Origin: Pontibacter rufus
GTDB lineage: Bacteria > Bacteroidota > Bacteroidia > Cytophagales > Hymenobacteraceae
DNA length: 64,000 nucleotides
Assembly: GCF_015694705.1 (NCBI RefSeq)
Contig: NZ_JADQDR010000002.1
Location: 62,001 to 126,000, forward strand
Reading direction: 5' to 3'
Below the pieces are notes generated by a model that saw only the letters and a list, made by a program, of their open reading frames with translations, had not been told where the DNA came from and made no database searches. The position numbers and the translations under genes are program-made. Each line of letters opens with the position of its first letter. The first letter of the stretch is position 1. Below, piece by piece: positions 19,129 through 27,491 of this stretch.

Positions 19129-19236
19129 AATTTATATTCTTCCGAACCCTTCGGAATCAGGAATTAGCACCTTTACTCGGTCGTTAGGTTGCTAGCGCTT
19201 CACAGAGCCTGTCTCTCCACGCTTCTTTATAAATCA
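19129..19236 (-). promoter_or_regulatory. SAM-I (S-box) riboswitch
   Basis: Reading the minus strand, the sequence contains GTGGAGAGACAGGCTC, GAAGC, GCAACC and AAGGTGCTAATTCC in the right order. These are the conserved core blocks of the S-box aptamer that binds S-adenosylmethionine. The P1 ends pair as ATTTATA (about 19228-19234) with TATAAAT (19130-19136), and a terminal hairpin CCGAA/TTCGG forms one arm. It sits at the start of the metY-metX-hom transcript. In many species SAM binding turns the genes off; here the first ORF after the aptamer is the leader peptide, not metY. Confidence 0.92.
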
Positions 19237-19243
19237 ATATCCG

Positions 19244-19272
19244 CAAAAGGGATAATTGACTTGATGTTGCAA
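19244..19272 (-). promoter_or_regulatory. Candidate promoter of the riboswitch-metY transcript
   Basis: On the minus strand TTG (19272-19270), an 18-base spacer and CCCTTTTG (19251-19244) resemble TTG-N19-TAnnTTTG, with the TA replaced by CC. The predicted start near 19237 coincides with the 5' end of the riboswitch, which supports the call despite the mismatch. Confidence 0.5.
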
Positions 19273-19691
19273 TATTAAGGCACGCTTAAAAGTAAAACAA
19301 GTTTTTCTGCAATTTTTTAAAAAATTACACCGCACCTTATTAAGGCAACATACGACCTGCTCTGCCGCTTCGTTGTAATCCTTAACAACTACAGCGTGTT
19401 CAAAGTTTAATAAAAAGCTTAAAGCCTGGCTTTTACAAAAGCGCAGCGCTCCAGTTCCGAAGCAGAAGCTTGCAAAAAGTACTGCCGGGCCATCCGGTAA
19501 AAGCATTATAGATAAAGGTAAGATGTTTTAAAAGGCAGTGTTTATTTTGCCCGGTTACTTACCTGCAAAAAAGCCGGAATAAATTACGATCCGCCTTTCC
19601 CGGCCTGCGCTTTGCTCCATGATACTGGATAGCCGCGTGAAAGGATAATATGGCCGCAACAGATAAATTTTCCTGCCTTCTAAAATATAAT
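19273..19691. other. Divergent spacer between the metY leader and purC
   Basis: I see no gene. An open frame on the minus strand across 19234-19506 overlaps the riboswitch promoter and has no family resemblance. The sequence is AT-rich near the metY promoter and otherwise featureless. Confidence 0.5.
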
Positions 19692-19699
19692 TAACTTTG
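19692..19699 (+). promoter_or_regulatory. TAnnTTTG promoter element of purC
   Basis: TAACTTTG matches the Bacteroidota -7 element exactly, 24 bases before the purC start. The -33 TTG is poorly matched (a T-rich stretch instead). Confidence 0.55.
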
Positions 19700-19722
19700 C
19701 CTGCCTAAAACCTATCAATGCA

Positions 19723-20658
19723 ATGGAGGCCATAAAAGAAACCAATTTCTCCTTTGCCGGGCAAACCGGCTTTTACAAAGGCAAAGTCCGCGACGTTTAT
19801 TATTTTGACGACAAGCTGGCTATGGTGGCCACCGACCGCATTTCGGCTTTTGATGTGGTGTTGCCGCGCGCTATACCTTACAAGGGGCAGGTGCTCAACC
19901 AGATAGCCAGCCTCAACCTCAAGGCTACTTCCGACATCGTGCCGAACTGGGTAATTAGTACACCCGATCCGAACGTAACTATCGGGTACCGTTGCGAACC
20001 TTATAAAGTAGAAATGGTGATACGCGGCTACCTGGCCGGGCATGCCTGGCGCGAGTACCAGGCAGGGCGGCGCACGCTATGCGGCGTAACGCTGCCCGAA
20101 GGACTGCGCGAGAATGACAGGCTGCCCGAACCCATTATTACGCCTACCACCAAAGCCGATGAGGGGCATGACGAAGATATTTCAAAAAAAGAAATTCTGG
20201 CGCAAGGGCTTGTATCTGAAGAAGATTATCTTAAATTAGAGCATTATACCAGGGCACTTTATGCCCGTGGTACCGAGCTGGCAGCAAATCGTGGCCTGAT
20301 TTTGGTAGACACCAAATATGAGTTTGGCAAGTATAATGATCAGATTTTTTTAATTGACGAAATCCATACGCCTGACTCTTCTCGTTACTTCTATGGCCAG
20401 GGCTATGAGGCACGGCAGGCAGAAGGCAAGCCGCAACACCAACTCTCAAAGGAGTTTGTACGCCAGTGGCTGATTGAAAATGGTTTTCAGGGAAAGGACG
20501 GCCAAGCTGTACCGGAAATGACAGACCAGGTTGTAAACGGCATCTCGGACAGGTACATTGAATTGTTCGAGGTATTTACAGGTCAGCCCTTTAAGAAAGA
20601 ACCATACAAGGAGGCGCTGCAACGCATGGAGCAGCGCATAACTGAAAACATTTTTTAG
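19723..20658 (+). CDS. purC: Phosphoribosylaminoimidazole-succinocarboxamide synthase
   Basis: SAICAR synthetase, which joins aspartate to CAIR with ATP in purine synthesis. Family marks are YKGKVRDVY near residue 20, the [20 protein letters not shown] segment, [16 protein letters not shown] and the late [14 protein letters not shown] motif. At 311 residues it is the longer form seen in Bacteroidota. It starts at the second of two near ATG-like sites (MEAIKETNF) and is a single gene with its own promoter element. Confidence 0.95.
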   Translation: MEAIKETNFSFAGQTGFYKGKVRDVYYFDDKLAMVATDRISAFDVVLPRAIPYKGQVLNQIASLNLKATSDIVPNWVISTPDPNVTIGYRCEPYKVEMVIRGYLAGHAWREYQAGRRTLCGVTLPEGLRENDRLPEPIITPTTKADEGHDEDISKKEILAQGLVSEEDYLKLEHYTRALYARGTELAANRGLILVDTKYEFGKYNDQIFLIDEIHTPDSSRYFYGQGYEARQAEGKPQHQLSKEFVRQWLIENGFQGKDGQAVPEMTDQVVNGISDRYIELFEVFTGQPFKKEPYKEALQRMEQRITENIF

Positions 20659-20692
20659 CACCAAAAGTTAACATATTTAAAGTAGATTTTGG

Positions 20693-20700
20693 TACATTTG
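20693..20700 (+). promoter_or_regulatory. TAnnTTTG promoter element of the STAS-rnz operon
   Basis: TACATTTG matches the Bacteroidota -7 element, 25 bases before the STAS gene. No good -33 TTG is seen. Confidence 0.5.
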
Positions 20701-20725
20701 CTTTTAAATCCTTAAGGGTAGATCT

Positions 20726-21103
20726 ATGAAGTACACGATTGATAAGAAAGAAAATTACACAATTATCACGATAGATGAAAAGAAGCTGGACACGTCCATT
20801 GCGCCAGATCTGAAGTCTGAGTTCGTGAAATTGAATGCTGAAGGGATCACCAACCTGATTCTTGATCTGAGCAATGTTAAATATACAGATTCATCCGGCC
20901 TTAGCTCTATCCTGATCGCTAACCGCCTGTGCAACTCGTCTAACGGCTTGCTGATAATGACCGGTTTGCAGGACCACGTGATGAAGCTTATCTCTATCTC
21001 TAAATTAGAGTCTGTGCTCAACATACTGCCTACCGTGGAAGAGGCAATTGACCGTGTGTTTCTGCACGAAATTGAGCAGGACTTAACCAACAAAGAAGAC
21101 TAA
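20726..21103 (+). CDS. STAS-domain anti-sigma factor antagonist
   Basis: A 125-residue single STAS domain of the SpoIIAA/RsbV type. The hallmark is NLILDLSNVKYTDSSGLSSIL near residues 44-64; the first Ser of DSSG is the residue that a cognate anti-sigma kinase phosphorylates. Unphosphorylated antagonist binds the kinase and frees the sigma factor. No anti-sigma kinase or partner sigma gene is adjacent. It is followed 15 bp later by rnz, an arrangement I have seen in related genomes but without a known functional link. Confidence 0.88.
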   Translation: MKYTIDKKENYTIITIDEKKLDTSIAPDLKSEFVKLNAEGITNLILDLSNVKYTDSSGLSSILIANRLCNSSNGLLIMTGLQDHVMKLISISKLESVLNILPTVEEAIDRVFLHEIEQDLTNKED

Positions 21104-21118
21104 GCATACCAGCCGCCA

Positions 21119-22036
21119 GTGGATTTCGAACTCGTAATTTTAGGTAGTTCGTCGGCCACGCCTTCGGCAAACAGACACCATACCGCTCAAATCTTAACGA
21201 TTGGTAATCAGCACCATCTGATTGATTGCGGTGAAGGAACGCAGATGCGCCTGATGCATTATAAAATAAAACATCAGCGCATCTGCAACATTTATATCAG
21301 CCACCTGCATGGCGACCATTACTTCGGGCTGGCAGGTTTGCTGTCTACCATGCACCTGCAGGGCCGCAACACGCCGTTGCACCTCTTCGCCCCTCCCGGC
21401 CTCTCCGACATTCTCAGCCTACAATTTAAGTACTCGGGCACCAACCTGTGCTTTCCGCTCATTTTTCATGAGCTGGATACTTCCGCGTACAAAAACGTAT
21501 TTGAAGACAAGCAAATAACGGTGCATACAATTCCGATGGCGCACCGGGTGCCCTGCTGTGGTTTCCTGTTACGCGAAAAGCCCAAGCTGCGCCCGCTCAT
21601 CAAAGAAAAGCTACCCGATTTCCTGACGCCACCACAACTGCTACGCCTGAAACGAGGCGAAGACATCAAAGACGGGCAGGGAAACGTAGTTGTCCGGAAT
21701 GCGGATGTAACGTTGCCGCCCAAACGCAGCCGCAGCTATGCTTATTGCTCCGACAGCCGCTACAAACCCGACATCCTCCCCTACCTGCGCGGTGTAGACC
21801 TGCTGTACCACGAAGCTACTTTTCTGGATGAGATGCGCGACCGGGCTACTTATACTTTCCATAGCACAGCGCTTCAGGCCGGGGAACTGGCTGCCGCCGC
21901 CGAGGTGCAGCACCTTATACTTGGCCACTTTTCAGTGCGCTACAAAGACCTGCAACCACTGCTGCTCGAAGCGCTGAGAGCCTTTACGAAAGTGGATTTG
22001 GCTATAGAAGGCAGTGTCTTCAGTATAAAGGAGTAG
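21119..22036 (+). CDS. rnz: Ribonuclease Z
   Basis: Metallo-beta-lactamase-fold endonuclease that trims tRNA 3' trailers. The zinc motif SHLHGDHYFGL (HxHxDH) is near residues 60-70. PMAHRVPCCGFLLREK, the YCSDSRY Asp ligand and the late HEATFLDE and LILGHFSVRY His ligands complete the site. Length 305 fits the short bacterial RNase Z. The start is GTG at 21119, 15 bp after the STAS gene. The 3' end overlaps the convergent DoxX-like gene by 17 bp. Confidence 0.94.
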   Translation: MDFELVILGSSSATPSANRHHTAQILTIGNQHHLIDCGEGTQMRLMHYKIKHQRICNIYISHLHGDHYFGLAGLLSTMHLQGRNTPLHLFAPPGLSDILSLQFKYSGTNLCFPLIFHELDTSAYKNVFEDKQITVHTIPMAHRVPCCGFLLREKPKLRPLIKEKLPDFLTPPQLLRLKRGEDIKDGQGNVVVRNADVTLPPKRSRSYAYCSDSRYKPDILPYLRGVDLLYHEATFLDEMRDRATYTFHSTALQAGELAAAAEVQHLILGHFSVRYKDLQPLLLEALRAFTKVDLAIEGSVFSIKE

Positions 22037-22463
22037 CAGCAGGCCGGCCCTGGATGTTTGCTTTAAAGTGGCTGGTTTCGGTAGTAGCCTCTGTTACCTT
22101 TGCAAGCGTAAAAGCGCCTATTGCCATCACCAAATCCCGTACTGCAATATCCAGGTACAGTCCTCCGCTCAGGATAAGGTTCAGGGCTATACCAATCAGC
22201 CAGGCCATCACCACGTAAGCGCCAATCCGTGGTTTCACAAAAACCAAAACGCCCGCAATTATTTCAATAACGCCTACTATCAGCATAAACGTGTGCGGGC
22301 TAAAAGGCAGCATTTCTGCTACAGTGGGGTTCAGGTACTTTTCCCAGTCTGTCAGCAGGTTCGTAAACTTGTCTAAACCGGCTACAATTGGAAGAATGCC
22401 ATACGTTAACCTTAAAGTGGTTCTGACGTGGTGCAAAGTTTGATTTTGTGCTACAGTGTCCAT
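22020..22463 (-). CDS. DoxX-like four-helix membrane protein
   Basis: 147 residues with about four hydrophobic helices: ILPIVAGLDKF, FMLIVGVIEIIAGVLVFV, IGAYVVMAWLIGIALNLIL and VRDLVMAIGAFTLA. Overall spacing and the GLDKF-like first helix resemble DoxX/SURF4-type membrane proteins, whose biochemical role is poorly defined (some are linked to quinone or thiol chemistry). Divergent from the sigma factor gene upstream and tail-overlapping with rnz. The family call is by architecture, so moderate. Confidence 0.6.
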   Translation of the reverse strand: MDTVAQNQTLHHVRTTLRLTYGILPIVAGLDKFTNLLTDWEKYLNPTVAEMLPFSPHTFMLIVGVIEIIAGVLVFVKPRIGAYVVMAWLIGIALNLILSGGLYLDIAVRDLVMAIGAFTLAKVTEATTETSHFKANIQGRPAATPLY

Positions 22464-22583
22464 GATTTTTTCCTCCTGTATTTAATTGTTTAAGTTATCA
22501 TTTAGATGCAGATCAGGATTAAATCTTACAAAAATCCGTAACAATTCAGAGCAGAATGCATCTAACAGGTAAAAGCAATCCTT

Positions 22584-23252
22584 ATGCAGGCAACACAAGT
22601 TAAAAACACGCAGCAACTCTCTGATATAGAAGTGGTAAGGAGAGTACTGGCCGGGGAAAAAGAACTCTACGAACTCCTGATGCGGCGCCACAATCAGAAA
22701 CTTTACCGTGTGATAAGAGCATACCTGAAGGATGAGTGTGAGACAGAGGATGCGATGCAGAATACGTACCTGAAGGCATACGAAAAGCTATACCAATTCA
22801 GCGGCAATGCGCAGTTTTCTACATGGCTCATCCGAATAGGTATAAACGAAGCGCTGGGATGGTTGCGGAAAAATGAAGCCTCTGTTTGTAAGCGGGCCGC
22901 GCAGGACGGGCCTACGGAAGATCGTGTGCTGGAACTACCTGATACAAAAGCAATGAACCCGGAAACCAAGATGATACAGCAGGAAACACAGCAGATGCTG
23001 GAGCAGGCGATTGACGCCCTGCCCCCAAAGTACAAGATAGTATACTTACTGAAGGAAGTGGAAGACATGAGCACTTCCGAAGTTACCGCCAGTCTCCACA
23101 TCACAGAGAGCAATGTAAACGTGAGGCTGCACAGGGCAAAATCTCTGCTAAAGGAAAGCCTGTATGAGCTTTCGGCCTCCAAGGCTGTTTTCGTTTTCGG
23201 GTTGCGGCGTTGCGATAAGCTGGTAGAAAAAGTAATGGCGAAACTTGCCTGA
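22584..23252 (+). CDS. ECF-type RNA polymerase sigma factor
   Basis: A sigma-70 family protein of 222 residues with region 2 (LLMRRHNQKLYRVIRAYLKDECETEDAMQNTYLKAYEKL, with the DAMQNTYLKAY core) and region 4 (IDALPPKYKIVYLLKEVEDMSTSEVTASLHITESNVNVRLHRAKSLLKESL-like helix-turn-helix). Both are present with the short linker typical of extracytoplasmic-function sigma factors. No anti-sigma gene lies beside it, so the signal is unknown. Its C-terminus has an extra 25-residue tail after region 4. Confidence 0.9.
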   Translation: MQATQVKNTQQLSDIEVVRRVLAGEKELYELLMRRHNQKLYRVIRAYLKDECETEDAMQNTYLKAYEKLYQFSGNAQFSTWLIRIGINEALGWLRKNEASVCKRAAQDGPTEDRVLELPDTKAMNPETKMIQQETQQMLEQAIDALPPKYKIVYLLKEVEDMSTSEVTASLHITESNVNVRLHRAKSLLKESLYELSASKAVFVFGLRRCDKLVEKVMAKLA

Positions 23253-23444
23253 GTATACCCACTGAAGCTGCTCCGTTGCAAATCTCAGGAGTGCCGACGC
23301 TGCGCTTCTATACGGGTATAAAGTTTCGGAGCCGGAAAGTAATTTCTGACATGGCATACCAATTATTTCCCAAATTTCGTGTTATTTGCCGGTTCTCAAA
23401 TCGTTTTGAACCGTAATCGCCCATAACAACGAAATATCTACACA

Positions 23445-23909
23445 ATGGCTCAGAATAAATTACTTACTGCTTCCGGCATTCTTTTAGGCATCTTTGTAAT
23501 TTTAGTTTTAATCCAGTTTATCAGAATAGATAAAACCAATCCGCCGGTTGACGCAGCTAAAGATTTTGCCACCATCGCCAATCCGCCGCAGGATGTGCAG
23601 CTTATTCTCCGAGAATCCTGCTACGACTGCCACGCCAACACCACTGTTTATCCCTGGTACTCCGATGTAGCGCCTGTTTCGTGGTGGCTCAAAAATCATA
23701 TTACTGATGGCCGCAGGCACCTCAATTTTTCGGAGTGGGGAAGTTATACCGCCAAGAAAGCAGACCACAAGCTGGAAGAAAGTATAGAAATGGTTGAAAA
23801 AGGAGAAATGCCCCTCACCTCCTATACGCTTCTGCACCCGCAGGCCAAACTGACGGCGGCAGAAAAAGAGAAGCTGCTATCCTGGTTAAAGAACTACAGG
23901 AAAAGCTGA
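23445..23909 (+). CDS. Membrane-anchored haem-binding domain protein
   Basis: 154 residues: one N-terminal membrane helix (LLLGIFVILVLIQF-like, residues 8-26), then a periplasmic domain with a single c-type haem site ESCYDCHANTTVYPWY (CxxCH). It matches the haem-binding domain family common in Bacteroidota, which usually reads Cys-x-x-Cys-His then WYS...PVSWWLxxHIxxGRxxLNFSEW, all visible here. Likely an electron carrier or haem-linked sensor in the periplasm. Single gene. Confidence 0.82.
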   Translation: MAQNKLLTASGILLGIFVILVLIQFIRIDKTNPPVDAAKDFATIANPPQDVQLILRESCYDCHANTTVYPWYSDVAPVSWWLKNHITDGRRHLNFSEWGSYTAKKADHKLEESIEMVEKGEMPLTSYTLLHPQAKLTAAEKEKLLSWLKNYRKS

Positions 23910-24070
23910 TGCCTGCGCCGCGGCTTTTCTGTTGTATCGTGGCATAAATCCCGGGCTATACTTCATACATTTATACTTCTTTAAACATATTTAATGGCCT
24001 GTTGCGCCTTCACCTGCTCCCGCCCAAGTGACTTTTATGTAGCGCAACAAAGTATAACATACCGGCACCT

Positions 24071-24865
24071 ATGGCATCTCCGTCAGACCACGCATATAAT
24101 AAAAAACGCACACAACTGTTCCTCGTGCTCAGCGGCATTTTCCTGTCCAACGCCTTGCTGGCGGAACTCATAGGGGTAAAAATATTTTCGGGAGAGGCTA
24201 TTTTCGGTCTGCCGGGCGCACAGCTAAACCTGCTGGGCTACAAGCTAGATTTTAACCTCACCGCAGGCGTGGTTATCTGGCCCGTTGTGTTCATCACCAC
24301 TGATATCATCAATGAATACTTTGGCAAGTCGGGCGTAAAAAAGGTGAGCGTGCTTACGGTGCTGCTTATACTTTATGCTTTCCTTGTTATCAGCATTGTG
24401 ACCAAGCTGCCGCCCGCGCAATTCTGGCAGGAGCTCAATAGCACCGACGCGCAGGGCAACCCGTTTAACATCAACTATGCTTACAACAGCGTGTACCGGC
24501 AGGGGCTTGGTATTATTATCGGCTCTGTCACGGCTTTCCTGATATCACAGTTTCTGGATGCAACCGTGTTTCACTGGCTGCGCCGCTTTACCGGCAGCAA
24601 AAAAATATGGCTCCGCGCCACGGGCTCTACCCTGGTGTCTCAGCTCATTGATAGCATTGTAGTGCTGTTTATTGCCTTCTATGCTTTCGGCAACTGGCCC
24701 CTGAGCCAGGTACTGTCCGTGGCAGCCATTAACTACATCTACAAGTTTTTCATCGCCATTGCCCTTACCCCGCTGCTATACCTCGCCCATTTCCTTATCG
24801 ACAAGTACCTTGGCCCTCAGGAAGCGGAAGAACTGATGGAAGAGGCCGCCACTGTAGAAAGCTGA
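24071..24865 (+). CDS. Queuosine precursor transporter (YhhQ/VUT family)
   Basis: A 264-residue integral membrane protein with six or more hydrophobic helices, including LFLVLSGIFLSNALLAELIG and GVVIWPVVFITTDIINEYFG. The second contains the family-typical WPxxFxxTDxINExFG pattern. Members import queuosine precursors such as 7-cyano-7-deazaguanine for tRNA modification. No que gene and no preQ1 riboswitch is seen next to it; the upstream spacer holds a GTTGCGC/GCGCAAC stem and three AAGTATA heptamers. Confidence 0.87.
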   Translation: MASPSDHAYNKKRTQLFLVLSGIFLSNALLAELIGVKIFSGEAIFGLPGAQLNLLGYKLDFNLTAGVVIWPVVFITTDIINEYFGKSGVKKVSVLTVLLILYAFLVISIVTKLPPAQFWQELNSTDAQGNPFNINYAYNSVYRQGLGIIIGSVTAFLISQFLDATVFHWLRRFTGSKKIWLRATGSTLVSQLIDSIVVLFIAFYAFGNWPLSQVLSVAAINYIYKFFIAIALTPLLYLAHFLIDKYLGPQEAEELMEEAATVES

Positions 24866-24984
24866 GACCAGGATTTATAGGATTATTAGATTTTAGGATT
24901 TCTGGGGGTTTATTAAATCCTTTATTGATGAGACCATCATAACCATTTGTGAAGACTGTTTAGGATTAAGTTCAATGATTTGGA

Positions 24985-25386
24985 ATGATGGAGTTTGATG
25001 CGTTGACACATAAGATTATTGGATGTGCCATGAAGGTGCACCGGACGCTGGGAAGCGGATTCCGGGAAGTAATATACCAGCGGGCACTTGCCATTGAGTT
25101 GGAAAAGAATGGCCTTAGCTTTAGTCGCGAGATGGAAATGACCATTTATTACGAAGATATAGAGATAGGCACGCGAAAAGTAGACTTCTTTGTAGAAAAA
25201 AATGTAATGGTAGAGCTGAAGGCAGTCGCAAAACTGGAGGATGCGCATTTGGCTCAAGCCATTAATTACCTGGAAGCCTATAATTTACCTATAGGTTTAC
25301 TGATAAACTTCGGAGCCAGGAGTCTCGAATTCAAAAGGCCTTACCACACCAAACACCCCCTCAACAAACAAAATCCCAAACCATAA
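24985..25386 (+). CDS. GxxExxY protein (PD-(D/E)XK nuclease-like)
   Basis: 133 residues with the naming motif near residue 26 (GSGFREVIYQRAL, G-x-x-E-x-x-Y) and a nuclease-like core VDFFVEKNVMVELKAV that supplies the D and the E-x-K of the PD-(D/E)XK fold. The family is common in Bacteroidota and cyanobacteria and its substrate is unknown; nuclease activity is inferred from the fold. The ends of the gene and its spacers are AT-rich. Start is the first of two adjacent ATG codons. Confidence 0.85.
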   Translation: MMEFDALTHKIIGCAMKVHRTLGSGFREVIYQRALAIELEKNGLSFSREMEMTIYYEDIEIGTRKVDFFVEKNVMVELKAVAKLEDAHLAQAINYLEAYNLPIGLLINFGARSLEFKRPYHTKHPLNKQNPKP

Positions 25387-25523
25387 GCAAAATTCTTCCG
25401 AGTAAATCTCATAATCTCAAGAATACAAATCAAGAATAAGTGCTTGAATACCAAAAAACTAATCCAGAAACCCGCCCCAAAACAAATCCTGGAATCTTTA
25501 AATTTTATAAATCCTAGTCTGTT

Positions 25524-26441
25524 ATGTTCAAAGGAATCGCTGCGGTCTTTGTAGGCGCCTGCAGCTTCGGGATACTGTCAACGTTTGTAAAACTGGCCTA
25601 TGCCGAAGGTTTTACCCTGGGTGATATTACAGGAGCACAGGTATTTTTCGGGCTGCTTATACTTTGGGGAATTGTGCTGTTGCGGCAGCTGCTCCGAGGC
25701 AAAAGCAACAGTTCCTCGCTTAAAGAAAAGCTTCAGCTGGTGGCGATGGGTACCAGTACCGGTCTTGTGAGTATCTTTTATTATAAATGCGTGCAAACGG
25801 TGCCTGCTTCTATTGCGATTCTGCTGCTGATGCAGTTCACGTGGATGAGCCTGATCATGGATGCCATCCTGAAACGCAAACTGCCAACAGTAGCACAGAT
25901 GGGCATGGTGGCGCTGGTGCTGCTGGGCACCAGCCTGGCCGGCCGCCTGTTCTCTGATCAGCTGCCCAGCTTCGACTGGCAGGGCATTGTTTTTGGCCTG
26001 CTGGCTGCACTATGCTATACTTTTTTCCTGACCATTAACGGCGCGGCAGGTAACCACATGCATCCTGCCACCAAAAGCGCCCTGCTCCTGACCGGCGCCT
26101 GCATCCTCGTGTTCAGCATATTTCCGCCGGCATTTCTGGTAAACGGGGCATTAGGGCACGGCCTGCTGAAGTGGGGACTGGTACTGGCCGTGTTTGGCAC
26201 GGTTGTACCGCCGCTCTTCTATGCTTACGGCATACCGCGTACGGGACTTGGGCTGAGCGCCATCCTGAGCACGGCAGAGTTGCCGGTGGCTGTGCTGATG
26301 TCGCGGTTAGTGTTGCACGAAGAAGTATGGCCGGTGCAGTGGCTGGGCGTGGCGCTTATACTTACCGCCATTGTGTTATCAAACCTAAGCTCTATCCGGA
26401 AAAGCCGCCGCAAGGCAGTAGCCGCTACCGGTGAAGTATAA
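25524..26441 (+). CDS. EamA/DMT-family transporter
   Basis: About 305 residues with ten hydrophobic helices in two halves, the pattern of drug/metabolite transporters of the EamA type. The first half begins FKGIAAVFVGACSFGILSTF and the second begins FDWQGIVFGLLAALCYTFFL. Members export or import small metabolites; the substrate cannot be predicted. The N-terminus is at the inner face and the C-terminus is a short basic tail (RKSRRKAVAA). Single gene between spacers. Confidence 0.85.
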   Translation: MFKGIAAVFVGACSFGILSTFVKLAYAEGFTLGDITGAQVFFGLLILWGIVLLRQLLRGKSNSSSLKEKLQLVAMGTSTGLVSIFYYKCVQTVPASIAILLLMQFTWMSLIMDAILKRKLPTVAQMGMVALVLLGTSLAGRLFSDQLPSFDWQGIVFGLLAALCYTFFLTINGAAGNHMHPATKSALLLTGACILVFSIFPPAFLVNGALGHGLLKWGLVLAVFGTVVPPLFYAYGIPRTGLGLSAILSTAELPVAVLMSRLVLHEEVWPVQWLGVALILTAIVLSNLSSIRKSRRKAVAATGEV

Positions 26442-26926
26442 GCAACCATACAAAATCTTAACCTTGCATTTCAGGTATAACTGAATTATCCCGAAGGTAT
26501 ATTTTCCTGTTCTTTTTCCTGTAAGTATCTTCTGCATGACTGCTATTTGTTTCATGAGAAAAGGAAGCGCTGGATGTTTCTTCCTTTGATAATCTTCATG
26601 TGATTATCAACAGACATCATAGCTGCGCAACCTCTTACAGCCGCCTTACTATAGGTATTTCATCGCTATTAATACTTGTTCTGAGCAATTTACATCATAT
26701 CAGGCGCACAAGTAAAATTCGCACAGAAGTGGCAGGATGCAAGGGTTGTTTCACTGCATCCGCTCTTTTCCTGCTGTGCTAAAAAAGAACAGGGCAATAA
26801 TCTCAGCATATTTATGGTTAGAAGAAGAGAGTGACTGTATTTTCTTTGCCAGCAAGCTTGTTCCTGCGGCAGGAAATTCAAATACTCTGGAAAGCAGGTA
26901 TAAACCTGGCCTTGACACAAACCTCT
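26442..26926. other. Gene-free spacer
   Basis: Open frames here are short and lack protein character. No terminator, promoter match or repeat stands out apart from AT-rich stretches. Confidence 0.45.
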
Positions 26927-27403
26927 ATGATGATGAAAAATATTCTGCCCTTTTTCCTTTTAGCTGCATTGCACCTGAGCAGCGGCGAAGCACAGGCAAG
27001 CGACAGCAATAAGATAGTACCCACCGAAAGAACTTCTGTACTAACTACCCAAAAAGCTGCAGGCGGCACGTATGTGGGCACCATCCCCTGCGCTGATTGC
27101 AAAGGCATTAAAATGGAGCTGACGCTGGCAGACAACAAAGCCGGGAAAGGCAAAACTTATGTGCTGAAGCAGACTTATTTAGGCAAGCCCGCCGGCAAAA
27201 ATGCGCTGCAGAGCACCGGCAAATGGTTTGCCGCCACCGGCAACAGCCAGAATCCGAAAGCGGTTATTTACCAGCTGATTCCGGACAAAGCATACGAGCC
27301 CCTATACTTTGAGCGGCTGAACGACAAAACGATTGAGATGCTGGATCAGGATCAGAACAAGATCGCTGCAAAGGGCAACTATAAACTACAGAAGCAGCCT
27401 TAA
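26927..27403 (+). CDS. NlpE N-terminal-domain secreted protein
   Basis: About 158 residues: a signal peptide (three Met, then KNILPFFLLAALHLSSGEAQA), then a small beta-barrel domain with GTYVGTIPCADCKGIKMELTL. The C-x-D-C segment is the hallmark of the NlpE N-terminal domain, named after the outer-membrane copper-homeostasis lipoprotein NlpE of E. coli. Unlike NlpE this copy has no lipobox Cys, so it should be soluble in the periplasm or outside. Start set at the ATG giving a correct signal peptide; the longer frame upstream has no sense. Confidence 0.78.
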   Translation: MMMKNILPFFLLAALHLSSGEAQASDSNKIVPTERTSVLTTQKAAGGTYVGTIPCADCKGIKMELTLADNKAGKGKTYVLKQTYLGKPAGKNALQSTGKWFAATGNSQNPKAVIYQLIPDKAYEPLYFERLNDKTIEMLDQDQNKIAAKGNYKLQKQP

Positions 27404-27491
27404 GCCGGTACAGCGGCCATTTTGGAACAAGGATTTTCTTTCAGGCGCTTTTTCGCTTATTTTGCACCTGCAAACATCCAACCCCTCTTAC

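Noticed and set aside
19234..19506. 90-codon minus-strand open frame upstream of the SAM riboswitch
   Set aside because: It covers the metY promoter and the 5' edge of the aptamer, and its product resembles no family.
23910..24070. preQ1 riboswitch before the queuosine transporter
   Set aside because: The spacer has a GTTGCGC/GCGCAAC stem but lacks the preQ1 aptamer consensus.
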